A stretch of DNA of 64,000 bases from Hymenobacter sp. HSC-4F20 (lineage in GTDB: Bacteria; Bacteroidota; Bacteroidia; Cytophagales; Hymenobacteraceae). Positions within the stretch are counted from its first letter, which is position 1. Each line of letters opens with the position of its first letter. The DNA is taken from assembly GCF_019599275.1 (NCBI RefSeq), contig NZ_JAHZTD010000003.1, forward strand, positions 1 to 64,000. Direction: 5' to 3'. The notes under the pieces were generated by a model. That model searched no databases and was not told the DNA's origin. It worked only from the letters and a program-made list of their open reading frames with translations. Below are positions 1-8,237 of the stretch, in pieces. Position numbers and translations under genes: made by a program.

Positions 1-44
1 GGGCGGCCCGCCTCTCTCAGGACGGGATAGGGAAAGCCCGGTAG

Positions 45-1265
45 TTACTCTAGCTTGGCCAAGCTGTTTTTGATGCGGATAAAGGCTTCGCGCAGCTTTT
101 CATCGGCAGCGGCAGTGCTAAACCGAATACAGGTGGGTGCCCCGAAGGCCGAACCATCTACGGCCGCTACGTGGCCGTCATGGAGCATAAACAAGGCTAG
201 GTCCATGGCCGAGTTGATGACTTCGCCGGCGGGAGTGGTTTTGCCGAAGTAGCCGCTTACATCGGGGAAGATATAGAAGGCCCCCTCGGGGGTAGGCGTA
301 CGGAACCCCGGAATGTCTTTTACCAGCTCCAGCACCAAGTCGCGGCGGCGGCGGTAGGCTGCCACCATCTCATCCGCTGAAGTCCGCCCGCCTTGTAGCG
401 CGGCCAGGGCCGCGCGCTGAGTCATGGCGCAGGTGCCGGAGGTAATCTGGCTTTGCATTTTCTCGCAGGCGCAGGCAATTTCCTTGTTGGCCGCCAGGTA
501 GCCTACGCGCCAGCCCGTCATGGCATAGCCCTTGGAAAAGCCATTCACCGTAATGACCCGGTCTTTAATGACAGGAAACTGGGCAATGCTCACGTGTTCC
601 CCCACAAAGTTGATGTACTCGTAAATTTCATCGGCCAGCACGTAGAGCTGGGGGTAGCGGGCCACTACCTCCGCAATAGCGCTCAGCTCCTGCCGCGAGA
701 AAACGGCCCCCGTGGGGTTGCAGGGGGAGGAGTACATGATAAGCTTGGTTCGGGGCGTAATGGCTGCTTCCAACTCCGCGGCCGTTACTTTGAAGTCGTT
801 TTCCAGGGAGCCCACCAGCTGCACCGTGGTGCCCTCGGCCAGCTTCACCATTTCCTCGTAGCTGACCCAGTAGGGTGAAAACACGATGACTTCGTCGCCG
901 GGGTTTACCAGGCTGAGCACGGCGTTAGCCAAGGACTGCTTGGCACCGGTGCTCACCACAATGTTTTCGGGTTTGTAGTCGAGGTTATTGTCGCGCTTGA
1001 ACTTGTCGCAGATGGCCTGGCGCAGGTCGGGGTAGCCAGGTACGGGGGTGTAGAAGGTAAAGCCATCATCGAGGGCCTTTTTGGCGGCGTCCTTGATGTA
1101 CTGCGGAGTTTGAAAATCCGGCTCCCCGAAGCTCAGGCTAATCACATCAACGCCCTGGGCGGCCAGCTCGCGGGCTTTCTTGGCCATGGCAATTGTCTGC
1201 GACTCCTGCATGGCGTTAATACGGTCGGAGAGAACAAGGGGGGCGAGGGCAGTAGCGTCGGGCAT
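45..1265 (-). CDS. PLP-dependent aminotransferase, class I (aspartate/aromatic type)
   Basis: Transfers an amino group between an amino acid (probably aspartate) and a 2-oxoacid in the cytoplasm. It is 406 aa, the usual length for subgroup I-gamma AATs. Visible fold-type I landmarks: LSFGEPDF near residue 46, NPTG at about 183-186, the PLP-ring aspartate in ADEIYEY (about 212), and the Schiff-base lysine in SKGYAMTGWR (about 245). The reading frame extends back to a GTG at 1292, but that codon lies inside a perfect TACCTTTG -7 promoter box, so I start at the ATG at 1265. It is transcribed alone, upstream of nothing on its strand within the window. Aromatic or kynurenine aminotransferase activity cannot be excluded from sequence. 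Confidence 0.93.
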   Translation of the reverse strand: MPDATALAPLVLSDRINAMQESQTIAMAKKARELAAQGVDVISLSFGEPDFQTPQYIKDAAKKALDDGFTFYTPVPGYPDLRQAICDKFKRDNNLDYKPENIVVSTGAKQSLANAVLSLVNPGDEVIVFSPYWVSYEEMVKLAEGTTVQLVGSLENDFKVTAAELEAAITPRTKLIMYSSPCNPTGAVFSRQELSAIAEVVARYPQLYVLADEIYEYINFVGEHVSIAQFPVIKDRVITVNGFSKGYAMTGWRVGYLAANKEIACACEKMQSQITSGTCAMTQRAALAALQGGRTSADEMVAAYRRRRDLVLELVKDIPGFRTPTPEGAFYIFPDVSGYFGKTTPAGEVINSAMDLALFMLHDGHVAAVDGSAFGAPTCIRFSTAAADEKLREAFIRIKNSLAKLE

Positions 1266-1291
1266 AGCAAACTGGGGGTTGGGAAAGGCCA

Positions 1292-1299
1292 CAAAGGTA
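1292..1299 (-). promoter_or_regulatory. Bacteroidetes -7 promoter box of the aminotransferase gene
   Basis: TACCTTTG on the minus strand matches the Bacteroidetes sigma-ABfr -7 consensus TAnnTTTG at every fixed position. It lies 26 nt before the ATG at 1265, which gives a short leader of about 20 nt. No convincing -33 TTG is visible, so the call rests on the -7 box and on its position. Confidence 0.6.
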
Positions 1300-1354
1300 C
1301 GCGGAATGTACGGAGTGTTCCTGGAAAACGGCCTTTCCGGCTCCCGGAACTTCC

Positions 1355-3340
1355 TTAGCTTTCCCGGCCCAGCCAGCGGAAGCAGCGTAGCAGCAGGCCC
1401 ACATCGGTACCAGGCTCATAGTCCTTGGCGTAGAGTAGCTCCAGGCGGCGCCGGGTAGCTTCCGAGAGGGGCGCTGCAGTAGACTGAGCGGCATCGGCGG
1501 CCGAGAGGATGGCGCGGGTCATGCGGCGCGGCGCCGCGGCGTAGCGCAGCCCCACCCAGGTGCGGGAGCCGGCCAACACCCGCAGACAGTTGCGCAGAAA
1601 GCCGCTTTTGTGCTGCTGCCCCCACACTACTACCGGCGCGGCCAGAAGCAGGAGCACGCTCACTGTAACATCGAGCAGGCGCTTGGCGCGCACCTGCGCC
1701 GGCCGGAACAGGTTCAGCTGGATGTCGAGGGCGTAGTAGTCGCCGGGCGAGTCTTTGCCCGAGCTGCCGATGATGTATTCACTACCCTGGGGCAGGATTT
1801 TATACTCCACGGGAGGCTGGCGGTGCAGCTCCACCATCAGCCCGATAATCTGGCTGGCCGACAGGTCGCGCCCGCAGAAAATCAGCTCATTCAGATTGTA
1901 GATGCGAATAATGTCGTCGAGTTGGCGCACTTCGCCCAGCAGGTCGTCGGCCGGTGCGCTAGCCTTGCCCGGCCCCGGCTCAATGTGGCCGATTACCCGG
2001 GCCGGAACGGCGGCGTGTTCCAGTAGGTAGCGCACTCGCTGGCTTTCCTCGGCCGAGCCCACAATAGCCACGTTTTTCTGGGGCTCGGTAGTAAGGCTGA
2101 AGGTGCGGTAGCGGAGGAAGTTGGCGGCAGCCCGGCGCAACGCCAGCGCTGCCACGGCCCACGCCCCGCCCAGCACAAGCAGGGCCTTGGAGAAACGCCA
2201 GGCATCCAGGAAATTACTAAACGCCGAAATGAGCACCGTACCCACAAAAACGCCCCGCACAATGCGACTGAGGCGAGTGGGCTTGTCGTAGGCGCCGCTG
2301 AAGAAGGCCGAAAGTAACCACACGGCCACGTACACCGGCACGGCTACTTCCATGTACTGCTCGGGGTAGGGCACGCGCACGTAGCGGTGGTTTTGCTCCC
2401 AGTAGGTTTTCAGGAAGTACATGCCCCCGTAAAGCAGGCCAGCATCCAGCAGCACGGGGGCGGCCTGCGCCAGCAGCCGCTGCGCCACGGCGGCCCCGGC
2501 TCGTAGCCAGATGGCCAGATTAATCAGGAAGCTGAAGGTGCCGGCCCGGCCCGGCGCAAAGTGCTTGCGGGCAAAAATGACCATGGCCCGGTAGAACACA
2601 AACACGTAGTTTACGCTCGTGCGCTTGGTGCTCTCCCCCTTGTAATGAATGATGCGGGTGCCGGGGTAGTAGTAATTTTTCCAGCCACCCCGGGTAAGCC
2701 GGTACGAGAGGTCAATATCCTCGCCGTACATAAAGTAATCTTCGTCTAGCAGGCCTACCTGGTCCAGCGCTGCCTTGCGCATGAGCATGAAGGCCCCACT
2801 GAGCACCTCTATTTCATGGGTTTGCTCGGGGCTGAGGAAGCCCAGGTGGTAGCGCCCAAAGCGGCGCGACTTCGGAAACAGCTTGGCTAGCCCGAAAATC
2901 TTGTAGAAGGCCACCCAGGGGGTAGGCAGGCCGCGCTTGCTTTCCGGCAGAAACATGCCCTGTCCGTCGAGCATCTTTACGCCTAGCCCACCGGCCTGCG
3001 GGTGCTGGTCCATAAACTCGCAGCACAGCCGGAAGGTGTCTTCCTCCACTACCGTATCGGGGTTGAGCAGAAGCACGTACTGGCCCCGGGCCCGGCGCAA
3101 GGCTTGGTTGTTAGCCTTCGAGAAGCCGGGGTTGTCTTTGTTTTCAACGAGGATAACTTCCGGAAACCGGCTGCGCACCATCTGCACCGAGCCGTCCACG
3201 GAGTTATTATCTACCACGAAAACTTCGACGGGCCGGCCGAGCTTTTCCACCGCCCGCCGCACCGAGAGCAGCGCCTGCTCCAGGAAGTAGCAGACGTTGT
3301 AGTTGACAATAATGACGGATAGCGTGAGGGCGGGCGGCAC
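1355..3340 (-). CDS. GT2 glycosyltransferase fused to a degenerate polyprenyl-phosphate sugar transferase
   Basis: Residues 1 to about 255 are a complete family 2 glycosyltransferase: SVIIVNYN start, VVDNNSVDGS, LLNPDT for the metal site, and YGEDIDLSYRL. Membrane-spanning segments follow at about 265-390. Next comes a Rossmann-like region (NVAIVGSAEE onward) like the CoA_binding_3 part of WcaJ/WbaP proteins, then KRLLDVTVSVLLLLAAPVVV, the typical start of the bacterial sugar transferase domain. The catalytic core of that domain is missing; only fragments like its end remain (GSRTWVG, KDYEPGTDVGLLLRCF). At 661 aa it is about twice a normal GT2. Likely role: transfer of a sugar in surface polysaccharide or glycolipid synthesis at the inner membrane. 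The only available start is GTG at 3340. No other polysaccharide genes flank it. Confidence 0.85.
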   Translation of the reverse strand: MPPALTLSVIIVNYNVCYFLEQALLSVRRAVEKLGRPVEVFVVDNNSVDGSVQMVRSRFPEVILVENKDNPGFSKANNQALRRARGQYVLLLNPDTVVEEDTFRLCCEFMDQHPQAGGLGVKMLDGQGMFLPESKRGLPTPWVAFYKIFGLAKLFPKSRRFGRYHLGFLSPEQTHEIEVLSGAFMLMRKAALDQVGLLDEDYFMYGEDIDLSYRLTRGGWKNYYYPGTRIIHYKGESTKRTSVNYVFVFYRAMVIFARKHFAPGRAGTFSFLINLAIWLRAGAAVAQRLLAQAAPVLLDAGLLYGGMYFLKTYWEQNHRYVRVPYPEQYMEVAVPVYVAVWLLSAFFSGAYDKPTRLSRIVRGVFVGTVLISAFSNFLDAWRFSKALLVLGGAWAVAALALRRAAANFLRYRTFSLTTEPQKNVAIVGSAEESQRVRYLLEHAAVPARVIGHIEPGPGKASAPADDLLGEVRQLDDIIRIYNLNELIFCGRDLSASQIIGLMVELHRQPPVEYKILPQGSEYIIGSSGKDSPGDYYALDIQLNLFRPAQVRAKRLLDVTVSVLLLLAAPVVVWGQQHKSGFLRNCLRVLAGSRTWVGLRYAAAPRRMTRAILSAADAAQSTAAPLSEATRRRLELLYAKDYEPGTDVGLLLRCFRWLGRES

Positions 3341-3836
3341 AGCAGCAAAGCAGGAAAGGCCGCGAAAGGTAAGCAGAGTCTCTCTGTTCTAAGACAAACT
3401 ACCCGTACAGTGGCTTCACGGCACCAAGTCAATAGCCTGCTTCCCTCCACCGCAAGCATGCCCCTGCTTTCTTCTGAGCGCCGTTGCTTCCTGCTATCCT
3501 GGTGCCTTCGCGCCGACTCTTACCCGGTCCTTTTGCACGTCGTTATGGCTGCCCGGCACCTTCTCTCCTACCCTTGCTGAGTTTCAGACAGACCTGCTGT
3601 ATACGCCCGGGAGAAGCGTACCAACTCCTGCTTTTCGCCCTGAGGTTTCCTGCGCTGAAGGCGCCAGAACCCAGAACTGCTAGTCTGTCAGGCATTTTTT
3701 TGAAGGCAGGGGCAGAAGCACAAATCAGGACTATTGAACCATGCAACCTGATAACGCCTCCGCCACGCGTTGCGGTTACCCAAACCAAAAAAGCCCCACC
3801 GGCTACGGTGAGGCTTTTTTGGTTTTCAGCAGCGCG
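3341..3836. other. Intergenic region, no supported gene
   Basis: About 500 bases between the glycosyltransferase start and the recR stop. It contains the upstream region of the glycosyltransferase, with a 7/8 match to the -7 box on the minus strand (TACCTTTC at 3364-3371), and the recR terminator at its right end. Short open frames here lack family features, and one runs into the terminator. Confidence 0.6.
3787..3822 (-). terminator. Rho-independent terminator after recR
   Basis: Inverted repeat of AAAAAAGCC-CACCG with CGGTGA-GGCTTTTTT around a GCTA loop, lying 15 nt past the recR stop codon. It has A/T runs on both sides and so could also work for plus-strand transcripts. Confidence 0.85.
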
Positions 3837-4451
3837 TTAGCGCGCCTGGCGCTGGCGCTCCACAATGGAGCGGCCCAGAGTAATTTCATCGGCGTACTCC
3901 AGCTCGCCGCCCATGGGAATACCACGGGCAATGGTGCTTACGTGCAGGTCGGGCAGGTCGCGGAGCTTGCGTGAGAGGTAGAAGGCCGTGGTGTCGCCTT
4001 CCATGGTAGGACTGATGGCCAGTATCACCTCCCGGATTTCGGAGCCTTCCTTGGTTACGCGCTCCACTAATGAGTCAATGGTCAGGTCTGAGGGGCCCAC
4101 GCCTTCAATGGGCGAAATCACGCCCCCGAGCACGTGGTACATACCCTGGTACTGGGCCGTATTTTCAATGGCAATTACGTCGCGAATGTCCGACACCACG
4201 CACACCGTGCTCTGGTCGCGGAGCTGGTTGGCGCAGATGCTGCACTCGGGCGTATCGGAAATGTTATGGCAGGTGTCGCAGTAGCGAATCTCGAAGCGCA
4301 TCTTGGCCAGCGACTCCGCCAGAGTAGCGGTAGTGTCGGCCTCGGCTTTGAGCAGGTGCAGCGCCAGCCGCAAGGCCGTTTTCTTGCCCACCCCCGGCAG
4401 CTTCGACAACTCGCCCACGGCGTTTTCTATCAGTTTGGAAGGGAATTCCAT
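3837..4451 (-). CDS. recR: Recombination mediator RecR
   Basis: RecR works with RecO (and RecF) to load RecA on SSB-coated gapped DNA. The 204 aa product has all parts in order: N-terminal helix-hairpin-helix (KLPGVGKKTALRLALHLL, about residues 17-34), a four-cysteine zinc finger (CDTCHNISDTPECSIC, about 58-73), a Toprim domain (VCVVSDIRDVIAIE; later ILAISPTMEGDTTAFYL), and the C-terminal TIARGIPMGGELEYADEITL signature. Length and order are typical. The ATG at 4451 is the natural start. It is a single-gene unit with its own terminator. Confidence 0.98.
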   Translation of the reverse strand: MEFPSKLIENAVGELSKLPGVGKKTALRLALHLLKAEADTTATLAESLAKMRFEIRYCDTCHNISDTPECSICANQLRDQSTVCVVSDIRDVIAIENTAQYQGMYHVLGGVISPIEGVGPSDLTIDSLVERVTKEGSEIREVILAISPTMEGDTTAFYLSRKLRDLPDLHVSTIARGIPMGGELEYADEITLGRSIVERQRQAR

Positions 4452-4867
4452 GTATATTCTTTTTACCTCTGGCTTTCAGATATTTACTAAAGGCAAACAG
4501 CTGAAAGCGGACTGATTTTAGACAGGTTTGTGGGACTACGCAACTACCTATGCTCTCCTCCTAAAAAACTTACCTTCCTCTTCATAAACGTTCTACAAGG
4601 TACGGGGCAGCAGGACAAAAGCGGCCTAGAAACTGTGTACGTGGTATATCGTGACATGAAAGGCGTGGAAACGTTGAACGCAACAGGCAGACAGGTAGAT
4701 TCAGCTCATTGTAACACCCAAAGCGGCAAAATCAGTCCCGAAGACACCTATTTTCCGGAGAACAACGCAAAGATAGATGCTCCCCTCGCAGACTTCGAGA
4801 CGGTGATAGACAAGACAACATGAAGCTAGCCGGATGAGGCTTGCTGTTTAACACAGGCACACGGACC
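4452..4867. other. Intergenic region between acr3 and recR, no supported gene
   Basis: About 415 bases, more AT-rich than the flanks. A 97-codon frame on the plus strand (4530-4823, GTG start) has no recognisable family, no homologous-looking motif and no promoter, so I do not call it. The region marks the downstream end of the arsenic operon. Confidence 0.55.
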
Positions 4868-5947
4868 TTACGTGCTGGAGTACCACCGACGCCGGAACCA
4901 GAATGCGACGTTCACTAGTGCTAGCAGCGCCGGAACCTCAATGAGCGGCCCGACCACACCAGCAAAGGCTTGCCCGGAGTTCAGGCCGAAAACACCGATA
5001 GCCACGGCAATTGCCAGCTCGAAGTTGTTGCCCGTAGCCGTAAAGGCAATGCTGGTGTTCTCCGCGTAGCCAGCCCCCAGGTACTTGCCAGCAACGAAGC
5101 TCAGCAGGAACATACTGCCGAAGTACAGGCACAACGGTACTGCTATCCGCACTACGTCCAGGGGAATTCGCACGATGAGTTCTCCCTTCAGGCTGAACAT
5201 GATGACGATGGTGAACAGCAGGGCCACGAGAGTTATCGGGCTGATGGCGGGCAAGAACACCTGCTCATACCATGTACTCCCTCTCAGCCGCAGTAGCAGG
5301 TAGCGAGAAAGAAACCCAGCGGCAAACGGGATACCCAGGTACACCAACACGCTCTGCGCGATGTCCCAGATGCCCATGTTCACGCTGTAGCCCTTCAGGC
5401 CGAAGCGCGGCGGTAGTACCGTAATGAAAAGCCAGGCTAGTAGGCTGTAGAACAGAACCTGAAAAACCGAGTTTAAGGCGACAAGGCCAGCAGCGTATTC
5501 CCGGTCACCATCGGCAAGGTCGTTCCACACGAGAACCATTGCAATGCACCGAGCAATACCGATAAGAATAAGCCCAATCATGTAATCCGGCCGATCCGGT
5601 AACAGCCAGACGGCAAGACCAAACATCAGCAGCGGCCCCACAACCCAGTTTAGCAGCAAGGAAAGCCCAATGACGCGGATGTTCTGAAATACCCGCCCGA
5701 GCTTTTCGTATTTCACTTTCGCTAGGGGCGGGTACATCATCAGGATGAGGCCCACGGCAATCGGAACGTTAACGGTACCGACGGAAAGGTAATCAATGGC
5801 CTGCTCTATGCCGGGCACGAAGTAGCCCAAGGCTACACCGAGTAGCATTGCCAGGAAAATCCACAGAGTCAGGCCACGGTCAAGCCTGGAGAGCTTTTTT
5901 GGTGCCACAGCAAATGCCGGTGCAGCCTCCGGACTATGCGTGCTCAT
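4868..5947 (-). CDS. acr3: Arsenite efflux transporter, ACR3 family
   Basis: Inner-membrane carrier that expels As(OH)3, usually driven by the proton gradient. It is 359 aa with about ten hydrophobic segments, standard for ACR3. The family signature RCIAMVLVWNDLADGD occupies about residues 133-148, and its cysteine (Cys134) corresponds to the essential TM4 cysteine of studied Acr3 proteins. The conserved loop GNNFELAIAVAIGVFG and a GPLIEVPAL motif are near the C-terminus. The frame continues upstream to 6115, but the ATG at 5947 fits family N-termini and overlaps the acetyltransferase stop by 14 nt. It is the last gene of the arsR operon and so the final step of the detoxification route. Confidence 0.95.
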   Translation of the reverse strand: MSTHSPEAAPAFAVAPKKLSRLDRGLTLWIFLAMLLGVALGYFVPGIEQAIDYLSVGTVNVPIAVGLILMMYPPLAKVKYEKLGRVFQNIRVIGLSLLLNWVVGPLLMFGLAVWLLPDRPDYMIGLILIGIARCIAMVLVWNDLADGDREYAAGLVALNSVFQVLFYSLLAWLFITVLPPRFGLKGYSVNMGIWDIAQSVLVYLGIPFAAGFLSRYLLLRLRGSTWYEQVFLPAISPITLVALLFTIVIMFSLKGELIVRIPLDVVRIAVPLCLYFGSMFLLSFVAGKYLGAGYAENTSIAFTATGNNFELAIAVAIGVFGLNSGQAFAGVVGPLIEVPALLALVNVAFWFRRRWYSST

Positions 5948-6461
5948 GGATGGCCTGGGATTCAGGCTCACTACCAACGACCTGACTACGGCGCTCCAGT
6001 AACACTGTATTGCGCCAGACGCCCCGCATTTGCCCAATTCGCTCACGGTAGCCCACCGTGCGAAAACCGAGGGATTCGTGTAGCTTAATACTCGGGACGT
6101 TCTCGGGAAAGACACCTGCTTGCAGGGTCCAGATACCGTTCTGCTCGGACTCTGCCACCAACGATTCCAGGAGCTTGTATCCTACCCCTTTGCCACGGGC
6201 AGCGGCGGCTACATACACGCTTACCTCAGCTACTCCGGCGTAAACACACCGGCCCGAAACCGGTGTCAACGCCGCCCAGCCCAGGACGCGGCCATCCCCG
6301 ACAGCTACGAGCCTGCTGTGTGGTAAATGGGCCGGGTTCCAGGTATCCCACTCCGGTGCCTCCGTCTGGAAGGTGGCGTTACCCGTGGACATGCCTTCCT
6401 CGTAAATGGTTCGCACCTCGGGCCAGTGCTCTTGTGCCAGGGAGTAAAGTTCGATGTTCAT
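5934..6461 (-). CDS. GNAT N-acetyltransferase, ArsN1/phosphinothricin-acetyltransferase-like
   Basis: Cytoplasmic acetyl-CoA-dependent acetyltransferase of 175 aa. Diagnostic features: an EEGMSTGNATFQTEAPEW stretch like the IY..(I/V)..(S/T)ATF.....W region of Pat/Bar proteins, EVSVYVAAAARGKGVGYKLL (motif A, acetyl-CoA pyrophosphate loop, R/QxxGxG/A), and a C-terminal SIKLHESLGF motif. In arsenic operons this family (ArsN1) N-acetylates arsinothricin, an arsenic analogue of phosphinothricin. That substrate is inferred from location only. It lies 12 nt after the metallophosphoesterase and overlaps acr3 by 14 nt, so it is translationally coupled within the operon. A general phosphinothricin or methionine-sulfoximine acetylase is the alternative. 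Confidence 0.85.
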   Translation of the reverse strand: MNIELYSLAQEHWPEVRTIYEEGMSTGNATFQTEAPEWDTWNPAHLPHSRLVAVGDGRVLGWAALTPVSGRCVYAGVAEVSVYVAAAARGKGVGYKLLESLVAESEQNGIWTLQAGVFPENVPSIKLHESLGFRTVGYRERIGQMRGVWRNTVLLERRSQVVGSEPESQAIHEHA

Positions 6462-6473
6462 GATGAGAAAGAG

Positions 6474-7247
6474 TTAATAGGCCCGACGCAACATGTCGGC
6501 ATATTGGTTAGGCAACGCACTGGCTTCTACGGCTTGTGCCGCTTTTTCCACGTCGTATTCCACCCTCACTAGTTCGCTGCGTAAGCTCGTTGGGCTTGTC
6601 AACTGCGTCTCCTGATTCAGGTGCAAGAGCAAGTACGCGGCCCGAGGGTCCCCATCTTTGGGTTTTCCTACTGAGCCGATGTTCAGGGCATGACGGTACC
6701 GAGTTTCGCCGTTGCTTTCATAGGCGAAGGTTCGGTGATACGGCCTGTGGGTATGCCCGAATAGCAATACGTCGGCATTGGCGTCTTCCAGCACCCGCAA
6801 AAAGCTCTTTTCCTGCCGGTCCTCAAACAGGTACTCGTTAATGCGGCGTGGTGAACCGTGAACCATCAGCAAGCTCAGCGTAACGGGTTCATCCTGGAAA
6901 TCCAATTGCATATGCTTTGGTAGGTACCGCAGGTACCGGCGCTCGTCGGCACCGACGGTTGCATTAGTAAACGCAATGCTCTGCGCCCCCAGGTCCCTTT
7001 CTACGTCGGTTGTATAAGCGCAACCGCATTCGGAGCTAGCTAGCCCAATGCCTTGGTCGTAGTTACCCGCCAGGGTAGGAATACCCCGCCGCCGAACTTC
7101 GGCAATGACTTCGTTTGGCCAGGGAGCGTAGCCCACCAAGTCACCCAGGCAGAACACCATATCAGGCTTACGACGGTCCAGGTCGGCTAGCACAGCCTCC
7201 AGGGCGGGCAAATTGCCGTGAACGTCCGAGAAGAAGGCAATCGTCAT
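6474..7247 (-). CDS. Calcineurin-like metallophosphoesterase in the ars operon
   Basis: A 257 aa soluble metallophosphoesterase with the full set of dinuclear metal ligands: SDVHGN (D8, H10), CLGDLVGY (about residue 37), GNYDQ (about 62), MVHGSP and LLFGHTHRPY with the GHTH signature. It resembles YfcE/MJ0936-type phosphodiesterases and the predicted phosphodiesterases of about 250 aa. It sits between arsI and the acetyltransferase gene with gaps of 24 and 12 nt, so it is co-transcribed with the arsenic genes. Its substrate is not evident; a phosphate or arsenate ester, or a signalling nucleotide, are only guesses. There is no signal peptide. Confidence 0.9.
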   Translation of the reverse strand: MTIAFFSDVHGNLPALEAVLADLDRRKPDMVFCLGDLVGYAPWPNEVIAEVRRRGIPTLAGNYDQGIGLASSECGCAYTTDVERDLGAQSIAFTNATVGADERRYLRYLPKHMQLDFQDEPVTLSLLMVHGSPRRINEYLFEDRQEKSFLRVLEDANADVLLFGHTHRPYHRTFAYESNGETRYRHALNIGSVGKPKDGDPRAAYLLLHLNQETQLTSPTSLRSELVRVEYDVEKAAQAVEASALPNQYADMLRRAY

Positions 7248-7271
7248 AGTGTTACCGCTGGAGTTCCAGAG

Positions 7272-7838
7272 TTAGCAGCACTCCCCGCCAGGAGAGCAAG
7301 TAGGGCCGGACTTGGTAGTGGTTTCTACCAGGGTGAAGGCCAGCGGCGCGGGTGCCGGGGCTTCAGCAGCAACTCCCTTAGCAGCAGGAGCGATACAGCA
7401 CTGGCTGTTACCATTAGCTTGGTCGTACTCTTCCTGATAACGTGGGTCGTTGAACTCTGCATCTTCATGGAAGTAATATACCTCCCACTCCACGCCGTCA
7501 GGGTCGCTCACCCAAAATTTATCCTGCTTGGCGTAGCAGCAATTGGTCCCCATTTCCTCCCGCTGCACCAGGCCAGCCGCCCGCGCCGCTGCTAGTCGCT
7601 CGTTCAATTGCTCGATGGTTTCCACCTGAAACCCTAGGTGGCCGAAGCTGCTACGTACCCGCTCCGGGTTTTCGACAAACGAAATGAGGAGCGAAGGCGT
7701 GTCCAGCACGTACTTGGCGTAGCCTCGGCGAATCTTAGTAGCTGGTTGGCCAAAGAACGCGGTGTAGAAGTTTACAGTGCTGGCCAGATCGGAGACGTAC
7801 AGCGAGACGTGCATCCGGGGAAAAACAGAGGCTTCCAT
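7272..7838 (-). CDS. arsI: ArsI/CadI-type VOC dioxygenase (C-As lyase)
   Basis: Fe(II)-dependent vicinal-oxygen-chelate dioxygenase predicted to cleave the C-As bond of trivalent organoarsenicals such as MAs(III), giving As(III). In the 188 aa form the ligands are visible: H10 and H67, the substrate-binding vicinal pair C100-C101 in GTNCCYAKQDKFWV, and the glutamate of VEWEVYYF (E119). Spacing agrees with Thermomonospora ArsI (H5, H62, C96-C97, E115). A tail of about 60 residues follows, with CC at about 147-148 and a C-terminal TCSPGGECC, typical of the family and possibly involved in metal delivery. Start uncertain: ATG at 7838 or at 7814 (MHVSLY). It lies 35 nt after arsR. A CadI-like role with cadmium is the alternative. 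Confidence 0.9.
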   Translation of the reverse strand: MEASVFPRMHVSLYVSDLASTVNFYTAFFGQPATKIRRGYAKYVLDTPSLLISFVENPERVRSSFGHLGFQVETIEQLNERLAAARAAGLVQREEMGTNCCYAKQDKFWVSDPDGVEWEVYYFHEDAEFNDPRYQEEYDQANGNSQCCIAPAAKGVAAEAPAPAPLAFTLVETTTKSGPTCSPGGECC

Positions 7839-7873
7839 GTGCTGAGTGGTAATAAGAGTGGAACGGAGAGGTA

Positions 7874-8224
7874 TTAGCAGGCGCAACCGTCACCGGAGCC
7901 ACAGGCTCCGTTAGAAGTAGCTTCCAGGAAAAAGCCAGTGAATTGCGCATGCACCTTGCGCAGCAACTCGATATTGAGGCAGTAGCAGACCGTTAGCCCG
8001 TCAATCTCCCCCCTGATCAGGTCCAGGGCCTTGAGTTCCTGTAAGTGTTGAGAAACCGTAGTCCGGCTCAGCGGTAGCTCGGCGGCGATGTCGCCGGAAA
8101 TACATGTCTGTTTAGACGCTAGCAGTTGGATGATGGCCACGCGGGCCGGGTGAGCCAGGGCTTTCGCCACGCGGGCTAGTTCCTGTTGCTCCTGGGTAAA
8201 GTCGGAGGTTTTGGCGTAAGTCAT
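7874..8224 (-). CDS. arsR: ArsR/SmtB-family metalloregulator
   Basis: Winged-helix repressor of 116 aa that releases DNA on binding As(III)/Sb(III). Residues 15-100 hold the HTH domain: ARVAKALAHPARVAIIQLL, the recognition helix LSRTTVSQHLQELKALDLI, and the wing. Cysteines occur at 41 (start of the helix after KQT), 80, 82, 108, 114 and 116; the C-terminal CGSGDGCAC resembles the cysteine tails that bind arsenic in some ArsR subtypes. The frame is open back to 8383, but an ATG at 8224 gives the normal length and puts the operator just upstream. First gene of the arsenic operon, expected to repress itself and all downstream genes. Confidence 0.93.
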   Translation of the reverse strand: MTYAKTSDFTQEQQELARVAKALAHPARVAIIQLLASKQTCISGDIAAELPLSRTTVSQHLQELKALDLIRGEIDGLTVCYCLNIELLRKVHAQFTGFFLEATSNGACGSGDGCAC

Positions 8225-8237
8225 GCTACGGGTATGC

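Noticed and set aside
3484..3840. 118-codon plus-strand frame upstream of recR terminator
   Set aside because: It runs through the terminator hairpin and overlaps recR; reads as translated non-coding DNA.
4530..4823. 97-codon plus-strand frame with GTG start between recR and acr3
   Set aside because: No family features, no promoter, and composition like intergenic DNA; not called as a gene.
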